7,104 bases of DNA from Methylococcaceae bacterium (GTDB taxonomy: Bacteria; Pseudomonadota; Gammaproteobacteria; Methylococcales; Methylomonadaceae), in NCBI GenBank assembly GCA_013140465.1, contig JABFST010000469.1, positions 1 through 7,104 on the forward strand, in the 5' to 3' direction. A model generated the notes under the pieces. That model saw only the letters and a list, made by a program, of their open reading frames with translations. It was not told where the DNA came from and searched no databases. A program made the translations under genes and the position numbers. Positions within the stretch are counted from its first letter, which is position 1; each line of letters begins with the position of its first letter. Below, piece after piece: positions 1 to 6,700 of this stretch.

Positions 1-79
1 GCTCCAAACGGTCGGCGAGCTTACGCGTGTCGTGTTTGTCTTGTAAGTGCTGTTGGTCTGGGCTATAAAATGGTTTCAT
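1..79 (-). CDS. N-terminal fragment of a PNPOx-like flavin-binding protein (partial)
   Basis: Twenty-six codons are visible before the gene runs off the left edge. It begins at ATG (79-77) with AGGAGTG (91-85) seven bases upstream, a strong ribosome binding site that fixes the start. The N-terminus starts MKPFYSPDQQ and then has LQDKHDTRKLADRLE. A short leader with Phe-Tyr, then LQD..DTR.LADRLE, is how I remember the start of a family of predicted flavin-nucleotide-binding proteins related to pyridoxamine 5'-phosphate oxidase. These are split-barrel FMN proteins, usually about 200 aa, and few have a known substrate. It lies 32 bases downstream of the kinase-like gene on the same strand and could share its transcript. 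No catalytic or FMN-binding residues are in the window, so the family call rests on this N-terminal motif alone. That a real gene starts here is much surer than its function. Confidence 0.6.
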   Translation of the reverse strand, partial: MKPFYSPDQQHLQDKHDTRKLADRLE

Positions 80-84
80 ACGGT

Positions 85-91
85 CACTCCT
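85..91 (-). promoter_or_regulatory. Ribosome binding site of the left-edge gene
   Basis: AGGAGTG read on the minus strand, seven bases before the ATG at 79-77. It is a near-consensus Shine-Dalgarno site and is the main support that this fragment, too short to judge by length, is a real gene start. Confidence 0.75.
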
Positions 92-111
92 GATGATGTA
101 GATGGCGGCTA

Positions 112-960
112 TCAGCCTTTGGGATAACTATCATACTTAAAACCCAACAACGCTTCCCAAGCAGACAACAACTCCCTGCCCACCGCTTGCGCCTGTTCCA
201 CAGCCCCGGATTCTGCGGCTAGGGTGGCTGGCAATAATGCTATCCCGGCCTTATGGGCTGCATAAGTGCGGCGGTGTCCTTGCCAGATATAAACAAAGCC
301 GTGATGGACGACTACTGAGACGGTTTGTGGTTCGGCTGGCACTTCATCTTGTGGGTCTATCAGGCGTGTAGGCAACAGTTTTTTCGGCGCTATCCACAAT
401 TGGGCAAAAGTTTGGTGCTGTAACCACGCATCAAAACACGCCTTAATTTTTTCGGCGATGACCATCGGCGAGGTATAAGAAGTGTCGATGATAAGATCGT
501 AATTGCCGTAATGCCTAAAATTGACCTGATACAATTTTTGGAAACGCTGGTCTTCTATGGCTTGGCGCTTAAGGTTGTTTTCTAAGGTAGCCTCTAGCGA
601 CGGGTTATGCTCATCGTCGCGTGCGGCGTTAAACACCCGCACTGCGCCTACATAAGCATCCACCGACAAATACACCTTAAACGCCGTTGGAATAAAATGC
701 CAGGCCAACCTAGAATCCAAGATCAAGCGGTCTTGGGTTTTGCCGGTTTCCACCACATAAGAGTCAATCTCATCATCCACACTACGGTCGGTTTGCGAGA
801 TTTTGTTCAGCTCCAATGTCGTCAGGCCGCGCCGTGTGGCTATCGCACGCTGTATTGCGCCCGTGCCAATAATGTCAAACCCTGTCAGCTGTTGTAGCGC
901 AGTGGCAACCGACGATTTGCCGCTACCGATGTCACCCGACATTACAATAATATTTTTCAT
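112..960 (-). CDS. Cytidylate-kinase-like P-loop protein with a C-terminal ParB-like segment
   Basis: The 282-aa protein starts at ATG with AAAGG eight bases upstream. Residues 1-180 look like a nucleoside monophosphate kinase of the cytidylate kinase type. There is a P-loop GDIGSGKSS at 9-17, where Lys15 and Ser16 would bind ATP phosphates. A substrate-site segment LILDSRLAWHF lies at 79-89, followed by the strand FKVYLSV. The lid and C-terminal helix region is rich in Arg and has the family-like pattern RQAIEDQRFQKLY at 131-143, then NYDLIIDTSYTSP at 153-165. Residues from about 190 to 252 are extra for such a kinase and carry VYIWQGHRRTYAAHKAGI (223-240), close to the G-x-R-R..AA..AG motif of ParB/Srx-fold proteins. 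The known reaction would be phosphate transfer from ATP to CMP or dCMP, but the real substrate may differ. It follows the TOPRIM gene by 74 bases on the same strand. A role in plasmid defence is possible but unproven. The kinase fold is fairly sure, the substrate is not. Confidence 0.8.
   Translation of the reverse strand: MKNIIVMSGDIGSGKSSVATALQQLTGFDIIGTGAIQRAIATRRGLTTLELNKISQTDRSVDDEIDSYVVETGKTQDRLILDSRLAWHFIPTAFKVYLSVDAYVGAVRVFNAARDDEHNPSLEATLENNLKRQAIEDQRFQKLYQVNFRHYGNYDLIIDTSYTSPMVIAEKIKACFDAWLQHQTFAQLWIAPKKLLPTRLIDPQDEVPAEPQTVSVVVHHGFVYIWQGHRRTYAAHKAGIALLPATLAAESGAVEQAQAVGRELLSAWEALLGFKYDSYPKG
205..393 (-). other. ParB/Srx-like segment at the C-terminus of the kinase-like protein
   Basis: Residues 190-252 of the 282-aa protein run LLPTRLIDPQDE, then a strand pair around VSVVVHHGFVYI, then GHRRTYAAHKAG and an LLPATLAAES strand. 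A leading address-like segment, a strand, G-H-R-R with AA and AG, and then a hydrophobic strand is the layout of motif II in ParB N-terminal domains (usually GERR..AA..AG), which bind and split CTP. The same fold occurs in sulfiredoxin and in ADP-dependent serine kinases. The first Arg of the pair, at 230, replaces Glu of the usual GERR. This is a reading of a short motif and has not been tested by a profile search. Confidence 0.5.
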
Positions 961-1034
961 TTAATTAACCTTTGGACATTTAAGTATGCCCATTACAGAT
1001 AAAAGGAAGCAGAAAAGGCCCGCCCTAAAGCTTA
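961..1034. other. Intergenic gap between the TOPRIM gene and the kinase-like gene
   Basis: These 74 bases are A+T-rich near the kinase start and hold its ribosome binding site. I find no stable inverted repeat followed by a T-run on either strand and no convincing pair of -35 and -10 boxes. Read-through from the upstream operon is therefore possible, but a weak promoter cannot be excluded. Confidence 0.5.
969..973 (-). promoter_or_regulatory. Ribosome binding site of the kinase-like gene
   Basis: AAAGG on the minus strand, eight bases (TTAATTAA) before the ATG at 960-958. Its spacing is normal and it supports this ATG as the true start, which leaves only six residues before the P-loop strand ends, as is usual in this kinase family. 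Confidence 0.65.
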
Positions 1035-1904
1035 TCAATGTACCAACTCATGGACTGTCCAGATCCAGTCTTTTTGCAGACCATGTTCCTGCACAATACC
1101 CGCCTGATGGGTTTGCATAAGCCGCCAGAGCTGTTGCACCACAGCATAAGGGCTATGCGCCAAAGCCGTTTGGCATCCGGGCAGTTGTTGGCTATATAAC
1201 TGCGGATTGGCGATGGCTTGGTCGCCAAACGCCGCCGCCAAAACCTCGAATGCAGGTGCAACCAACGCCACCGCGCCAAACGATTGCACAATCACCAAGC
1301 CTTGCGGGTCTAAATCTGCCAGCACCAGCACGGGTAGGTTTAACGCCGCCAAACACTGGCGCACGCTGTCTTGCCGATAATAATTGTCGCCCCGAAACAG
1401 CACCAAAGGGTCGGCGTAAGGTTCAGGTAAATCCAAGCGCATTGCATTCAGGTGGTCAAAACACCTGAAATTTTCCACCACCAACACACAGCGATGGGCG
1501 GTGCTGTGCAAATCTGCCCAGCCTATATCCCAAGTGCCGTAGTCTGGCAGCAGATAACTGCCGCCATTTATTTTTAAAGTGTTGCCTGTGGTGGCCTTGA
1601 CTGCCAAACGGTCTTTTTTAACGGCGAGTCCTGCCAACTTTTCATGAGTGGCATGAGCCAACACGGCTTCGCGGTGCATACCCGCAAATTCTGCCAACGA
1701 GCATAGCGTCAGGTCTATGCCATGTTCGGCCTTAACCAACGCCGATAAATTGGCTTTGTCGTCAGGCGTGAGTTCTAGCTTATTGCCTAGTGTGCGCCCG
1801 ATATTGTAGTGCTGGTGCAGATGCAACCAACTTGGATTTAGCGGGAACAGCTGTTGCGCTGAACGTACTGCCCGCTCAACCACTTTTAGGAGTTGCTTGT
1901 TCAA
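1035..1904 (-). CDS. jetD: JetD/MksG-like TOPRIM protein of a Wadjet-type system
   Basis: The 289-aa protein is the likely nuclease subunit, which cuts DNA once the SMC motor has recognised it as a small closed circle. Residues 1-110 are mostly helical and hold R-x-x-x-LGN at 37-41 and a HEKLAGLAVKKDRLAVKA segment at 87-104, probably the DNA-binding arm. The TOPRIM domain spans about 137-212: CVLVVENF supplies the acidic Glu144, and PVLVLADLDPQGL supplies Asp197-x-Asp199-Pro-x-Gly. DxDPxG is the form seen in topoisomerase VI subunit A and Spo11, and in JetD these acids bind metal. An RGDNYYRQDSVRQCL segment at 171-185 sits between them. The start is TTG and overlaps the kleisin stop in TTGA, so translation is probably coupled; only a weak AGG lies ten bases upstream. 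The protein is clearly shorter than the roughly 400-aa type I JetD I know, so it belongs to a shorter branch or has lost N-terminal parts. I see no frame break. Confidence 0.82.
   Translation of the reverse strand: MNKQLLKVVERAVRSAQQLFPLNPSWLHLHQHYNIGRTLGNKLELTPDDKANLSALVKAEHGIDLTLCSLAEFAGMHREAVLAHATHEKLAGLAVKKDRLAVKATTGNTLKINGGSYLLPDYGTWDIGWADLHSTAHRCVLVVENFRCFDHLNAMRLDLPEPYADPLVLFRGDNYYRQDSVRQCLAALNLPVLVLADLDPQGLVIVQSFGAVALVAPAFEVLAAAFGDQAIANPQLYSQQLPGCQTALAHSPYAVVQQLWRLMQTHQAGIVQEHGLQKDWIWTVHELVH
1269..1496 (-). other. TOPRIM domain of the JetD-like protein
   Basis: This part encodes residues 137-212. The order strand-Glu144, connecting segment with RGD (171-173), then strand-Asp197-Leu-Asp199-Pro-Gln-Gly is the full set of TOPRIM acids, so the metal site looks intact and the protein is likely active. 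The Pro after the second Asp favours the Spo11/TopoVI A branch over primase or OLD-type TOPRIMs. Confidence 0.8.
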
Positions 1905-3133
1905 GCGGGTGTCGCCTGGGTGGCGGTTAATATAATATCGGTGATTTTTTTATTGCCCGAATACGCTTGCCCTGCGTCGAGTTGCACCCATTCCATCTGC
2001 AAATGTTTATGGCTTTGTTGCCGCCGTAACCATTCGTTTAGCACACAACTCAACCAACTGGACGGCTCGATGTCATCGACAAACGCGTGTTGGAAGGCGA
2101 TAGCGGATAAGGGCTGCCCAGGTTTTTCCAGCACCCGTTCAAAATAGCGGCGCAAGTGTTGGCGATAACGCGGCAACAACACCCGCTGCTTTTCAGGTGA
2201 CTGCAAGTTGATCGCATTTAGCGGGCGTTGCTTAGGTTTTGCCAACAAGGTTTCGCTGTCTAGGCGGATTTTTTGGGCGATGTCGATCAGCCCGTCTTCT
2301 ATGCCATGATCCAGCGGGTCGGCATAAGCAAACAGCGCAAGCGGTTTAATCTGGTTCCAGTGGTCGGGAATCTGTTCTTGTTCAGTCCAGTCTTGGGGCT
2401 GATAGTTTTGGTTTTGTTGCAGAAAAAACGCAAAGCCTTGTACCAGTTGCGCCCTGGCTTCTATTTGCCGTAGCTCAAACAAGAAGATTTTTAACTTGTC
2501 GAGTATATCTTGCAGCCGTTGTTGGTATATCGGCAATAAACGGACGAGATGCTTATCCAACAAACTGTAAATGACTGGATGCTCTTCGACCATCTCCAGC
2601 AAGGATTCGGGCTGTAGCGCACTGATCGCATTGACCAGTTTTTCCAAGCGGCTAATATAAAAGGCGTTTTGCTTTTGTTTTTCTGCCAATGTGCGCACAT
2701 TGGCAAAGCGGCTATTGACCAGCATCAGCAAATAGCGGGTATTTTCTTCGAGATGATCCGCCAAATCAAAAATGAGGCGTTCAATTTCTGCCGCATAAGT
2801 GTCGCAATCGGTAATCCGCTGCTCATCCCACGCATCCCGATACAAACCCATTTGCTGCTCTAGGGTGTCTATCCAGCTGGCTAAATCGGTATCTAATCGC
2901 CTCACGCGATCACTGCTTAAGGCGTTGTCTATAAACTGGCTTAGGCGACCGCTGACACGGTAGCCATCGTCATTGTGGTTGACCAGGATTTTGAGTTGTT
3001 TCAGTTGGTTAAGCGCACGTTGGTTGTCGCTGTCTTTATACACCACACCGTTAAAATAAGCACTGGCGACTAAATCGCTATGGTTAGCCAATGCTTTTAG
3101 CAACCGCTCCAAGCCTTGTCCAGCCGGGTTCAC
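1901..3133 (-). CDS. jetA: JetA/MksF-like kleisin subunit
   Basis: The kleisin bridges the two heads of the SMC dimer and carries the MukE-like subunit. I start it at GTG (3133-3131), giving about 410 aa. This GTG overlaps the stop of the gene before it in GTGA and has CAGGAGA (3147-3141) eight bases upstream. The frame stays open for 51 more codons upstream, but those would lie inside the preceding gene and read as low-quality sequence. Counting from this GTG, residues 5-65 look like an N-terminal winged helix (LVASAYFNGVVY, then QRALNQLKQLKILV, ending DGYRVSGRLSQFID). A long helical middle follows, with NSRFANVRTLAEKQKQN at 140-156, a pattern I associate with MukF/MksF-like proteins. The last 70 residues (LSAIAFQHAF to the end) may be the C-terminal winged helix that contacts an ATPase head. 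The length fits MukF (about 440 aa). Identity rests on context and overall layout, as kleisins diverge greatly. Confidence 0.78.
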   Translation of the reverse strand: MNPAGQGLERLLKALANHSDLVASAYFNGVVYKDSDNQRALNQLKQLKILVNHNDDGYRVSGRLSQFIDNALSSDRVRRLDTDLASWIDTLEQQMGLYRDAWDEQRITDCDTYAAEIERLIFDLADHLEENTRYLLMLVNSRFANVRTLAEKQKQNAFYISRLEKLVNAISALQPESLLEMVEEHPVIYSLLDKHLVRLLPIYQQRLQDILDKLKIFLFELRQIEARAQLVQGFAFFLQQNQNYQPQDWTEQEQIPDHWNQIKPLALFAYADPLDHGIEDGLIDIAQKIRLDSETLLAKPKQRPLNAINLQSPEKQRVLLPRYRQHLRRYFERVLEKPGQPLSAIAFQHAFVDDIEPSSWLSCVLNEWLRRQQSHKHLQMEWVQLDAGQAYSGNKKITDIILTATQATPA

Positions 3134-3753
3134 AACAGGCTCTCCTGTGTCGGTTCGCCCTCGCCTTGCTCGGTGGGTATTTGTTCGTGTTCCTGAATAA
3201 ATTGCAATGCCTGATAAAAATAATCCAACTTGCCTGTCACTTGATACACCAGCGTGTCTTTGTTGGCTAATGTTAAATAACCCCATTTTGCAAGCGTGCC
3301 TAACAATTTTTCCAAACGCGCCTTCACCGAATCTTCATTGCTGCTGAAGTCTTTAAACGTGGCAAAACGTTGTAAGCGGTCCGCCAAGGCTTGGTTTTGT
3401 TCGATGGCTTGCAAGAGCAAGGAAAAACTCAGGGTATCGCCCGGCGACAAAGCACTATCTTGGTTTAGGCACGACATCATCATGTCCAGCCATTCCACAA
3501 CCGGCTGTAGTTCGATGCGGAACTGCGAAAACACTTTGCGGATGTCGCTGCGGGCATTGCTGTCCAAGGTCCGGTATGCAGCATAAAACGCCAGTTGGTT
3601 TTGGGTGCAGGACAAACGGTAGTCTAAGCGCGTTAAAAACGCATCCACTTGGGCGGCTTGTCCGCTCTCTTGCAAATACGCAAAACCCGCCGTATCGCTG
3701 ATGGCGCAAATAAATTCGCCTTGCAACAGGCGTTTTACGACTTGTTCAAACAT
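3130..3753 (-). CDS. jetB: JetB/MksE-like accessory subunit of the condensin complex
   Basis: The 207-aa protein is a MukE-type partner that would bind the kleisin and regulate the SMC heads. It opens with VKRLLQGEFICAISDTAGF (6-24), then FAYLQESGQAAQVDAFLTRL (24-43) and LAFYAAY (54-60). This matches the start of MksE proteins as I know them: a helix, G-x-F-I, a single-residue-patterned YL, V-x-x-F-L, and an aromatic AAY. The second half has a winged-helix look, with LEKLLGTLAKWGYLTL (147-162) and a strand VYQVTGKLDYFY. The C-terminus is acidic and Glu/Gln-rich, probably flexible. The size is near the 200-235 aa of MukE. ATG at 3753 lies inside the end of the ATPase gene (8-base overlap) with GGTGGA (3764-3759) five bases upstream, so coupled translation is likely. 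The stop overlaps the kleisin GTG. Confidence 0.8.
   Translation of the reverse strand: MFEQVVKRLLQGEFICAISDTAGFAYLQESGQAAQVDAFLTRLDYRLSCTQNQLAFYAAYRTLDSNARSDIRKVFSQFRIELQPVVEWLDMMMSCLNQDSALSPGDTLSFSLLLQAIEQNQALADRLQRFATFKDFSSNEDSVKARLEKLLGTLAKWGYLTLANKDTLVYQVTGKLDYFYQALQFIQEHEQIPTEQGEGEPTQESLL
3141..3147 (-). promoter_or_regulatory. Ribosome binding site that decides the kleisin start
   Basis: CAGGAGA on the minus strand, inside the end of the MukE-like gene and eight bases before GTG at 3133-3131. It is the best Shine-Dalgarno site in the operon and argues against any start further upstream. Confidence 0.75.
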
Positions 3754-6700
3754 GGCTGTCCACCGTCAGCGCGGGCAAGGTTGACACATAGCCTTCATCC
3801 ACATCCATTTCAATCAGTTGCCGAAAGCCAAACACTTGGTATCGGTTTTTAAACAGCTTTAACACTTCAGGATCGGGGTCAGGGAAAGCCGACAACAGCG
3901 TTATTTGGTTTTTGCCCAGCATTTCGACCAACACTTCAATATTGGTTTGGTGCAGTTCTTTGAGTTCATCCATAGGCCAGATGATATTGACGGGCTGGCC
4001 TTTGCGGATCATATTCACCAATGCGATAAAAAACACGCACAAAATCAGGTAAGACAGGCCGTGGCTAGAAATTTGCCGCAACTCTTCGGCATGGGTGGCG
4101 CGTTTGCTGCGGTTATTTTCGGTGACAATAATTTCCAGCTCCAGCAAATTGACCAACTTCATTTCCACTTTGCCTTTGCCATGCAGTTGTTCAGACACCA
4201 ACCGCACGATGTCGGCAAAATCGGCACTCGGCAATTGCCCATCTTGTGCGCGGCCCCACTCGTCATAGTTTTTGGTAAAACTGACGATTTGCTCCCAATA
4301 GCCCAAGGTAGTCACTTTTGAACTTAAGCGGCCTTCGATTTTGTCGATTTTTTCAAAGCGGACATTGCCGTCGATATGTTTTGCCAAACGACTGGATAAG
4401 GCCACGATGCCCCGGTCAAACCGCTCCAACGCTTGTTGGTAATTGCGGATGCCGCTGCCAAACAATTTGGCTTGGCTCATCAGCCAGCTTCTGGCTTCAT
4501 CGCAGCGACTGCCATACCACACTTGTATCGGCTGTAGCCATGCCAAGTCATTACCGTCAACCCCGACTTCGTTTTCGGCTTGGGCGTAATATCGGCCCGG
4601 ATGAGTGTCAGGAAACCGCGCCAACACTTGCTTTAAATGGCGCAACAACGCCGCCATTTGTTTGCGCAAGGTTTTGTGCTGTTCCACTAGCTGTCGCTGT
4701 TCGGCTTGCAAGAAGGCTAAGGTATGGGCATGGTCAAAATGCGGACGGTTGCTGCTGGTTTGGACAAAACCGCGCAATTCCTCCACTAAAGTGTCAATCG
4801 TGTTTAAGTCTTTGCCGAGTTTATGCAATTGGGCTTGCACACGTTCTAGCGTTTGCTTTAAGACATGGCGTTGTTGTTGGTAGTGCTGTTGTTCGGTTTC
4901 GTACTGGTTGTGCGCGTGCGCCAATTGGGCATGGGCTGCTAGGCTTCGTTTAAGCAAGCCTTCATAGCGCGACCAGTCGCGCTCTAGCCAACGCTGATAG
5001 TCTTTAACCGTCAGTTCCGCCTGTTCAGCCAAGCTGATGTCGGCCCTTAATTGTTTAATGGCATTTTCCAACCCCGTTAGCGTCGCAGTATCAATTTTTC
5101 GCTCGCGCAAACTGTGCAGCCGTTGTTGTTCCAATGCCGCCAATTCAGATTGTTGCTGCTGCTTAAGCTGCTCTATCTGGGTTTGTTGATGCGCACTTGC
5201 CGCTGCGGCGGTGTGGTCTAACTGTTGCAAGGTCGCGGCGTGTGCTAGGCTGAGTTGCCGCAGTTCGGCATTCAACTGGGCTTTTAGCTGTTGCAACTGC
5301 GTGTTGCTAAGCTGGATGCGTTCGTCTAATACCTGTTGTTGCTGTACTAATTCCGTTTTGCGCTGTTTTTTGCTGCGCTCTATTTGTAGTTTAAGCGAGG
5401 CCAACTCTTCGTTAAGCCCCGTTATTTGCTTTCTGAATTGCCCGACAATGAGCTGTTCGGCCTTGAGGCGTTTATTCAGCTCTTCGGCTTGTTTTTTCAG
5501 CGTCGCGCAGTTGGCTTCGGCCTGGGCTTCTTTGACCGCCAAGGCATTCAGCGCATCCCTCACTGCTAGCAACAGGGCGCGGATGTGTTCTTCATCGGCG
5601 GCATGATCCGCGACCAACACGTCGAGATTGACGCTGACCCCATAAAAATGCTCGGTGGCTGCGTGTAAAACAGGTTCTAAATCTTCGCGCAGCAACAAGT
5701 CAGGATTAATCACTTTGGCGATTGTGGTCGTCCAAGCGGGCTGTTGTTCGCGTAAAAAGCCCAGCAAAGTCTGGGGGTTGGCATCGAGTTGTTGTTGCAG
5801 TTGCGCAGCTTGGGCTAGGCATTGTTGCCGGGTGTCGGCGTGTTGCTGTTGCTGGCGTAAAACCGTGTCTATCTCCGTTTGTTTGTGCCGAATGTCGGCC
5901 TCAACGGTGTGCAACTGGGTTTCTGCGGCTTGTTTTTGTTGTTGCAATTGTGCCAGCTGCTCTTGTTTGGTGTCGCGGTTTTCCAGCAAAGCGGGATCGG
6001 GCTGGATGTCGGCAAGTTGGCTATTAAGCGCACCCCGCTGGCTTTGCAACTGCAATTGCTCGGCATGGTGCTGGTCTTGCAAGTGCTGGCTGGTTTCGCG
6101 CAGGGTGTCTTTTTGTTGCTCTAAGCGTTGTTGGGCTTGGGCTTTGTCGTCGCTAAGCTGCTGGCGTATGTCTCTGATTGCCAATTCATAGCTGTGCTGA
6201 CGGCTAGCAAAGCCTTGTTCTTTTTCGGCTTTTAGGCGTTTGAATTCGGCATCGATGTCTTGCACTGCGTCCAGCAACTGTCGGTGGTCATTCTCGCTGC
6301 GCTGCAAATTGTCTTTAAGGCCCGCAAGACTCGCCAGCAGTCTGGTTTTGGCGGGAATATCCTGCTTATCCCAATCCGCTTGTTCTGTTTCTAGCGCGGT
6401 TTTTTGCCGCTCCGCCAGTTCCAGTTCCGCCTTAATCTCGGCCAATGCCAATTTAAGCTTGGATTCTTGGTCATCCCAAGCTTTGGACAATTCCTGCAAA
6501 TCCTGTTGGGTGGTATTGCCTTGCGCTTGCTTTTGTTCTAATTCTTGTTCATTTTGTCTGCGCAAACACTGCCAACGGTATAAAAGGTCGCTCAGGCTAT
6601 GCGCGACTTGTTGCAGTTCGGTGTGATGGTGCTGGAGTTGCGCCTCTTTCTCGCGTTCGGCTTCGGTGTCTTGGTAGGCACGGTATTCTTTATGCCAACT

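Noticed and set aside
961..1034. Promoter or terminator in the gap before the kinase-like gene
   Set aside because: TTGATA (1038-1033) could pass for a -35 box, but no acceptable -10 box lies 16-18 bases on. The GGGCGGGCC stretch has no matching arm and no T-run after a stem.
3134..3286. In-frame upstream extension of the kleisin gene (51 codons)
   Set aside because: It lies wholly within the MukE-like gene, has Arg/Gly/Thr-rich sequence unlike a folded domain, and the GTG at 3133 has a strong ribosome site and the coupled GTGA overlap.
4318..4953. Plus-strand reading frame of 211 codons opposite the ATPase gene
   Set aside because: It is antisense to conserved head and coil sequence, has Cys/Arg-rich composition and no domain pattern. 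It is a shadow of codon bias in the real gene.
5780..5960. Dense TTG/CTG triplets as a possible DNA repeat array
   Set aside because: The triplets are irregular and in frame with Gln and Leu codons of the coiled coil, so the protein composition explains them. There is no constant repeat unit or spacer.
5655..6191. Plus-strand Cys/Ser-rich reading frame of 178 codons
   Set aside because: The Cys, Ser and Trp runs are what one gets by reading the Gln/Ala-rich coiled coil on the opposite strand, so this is not a real cysteine-rich protein.
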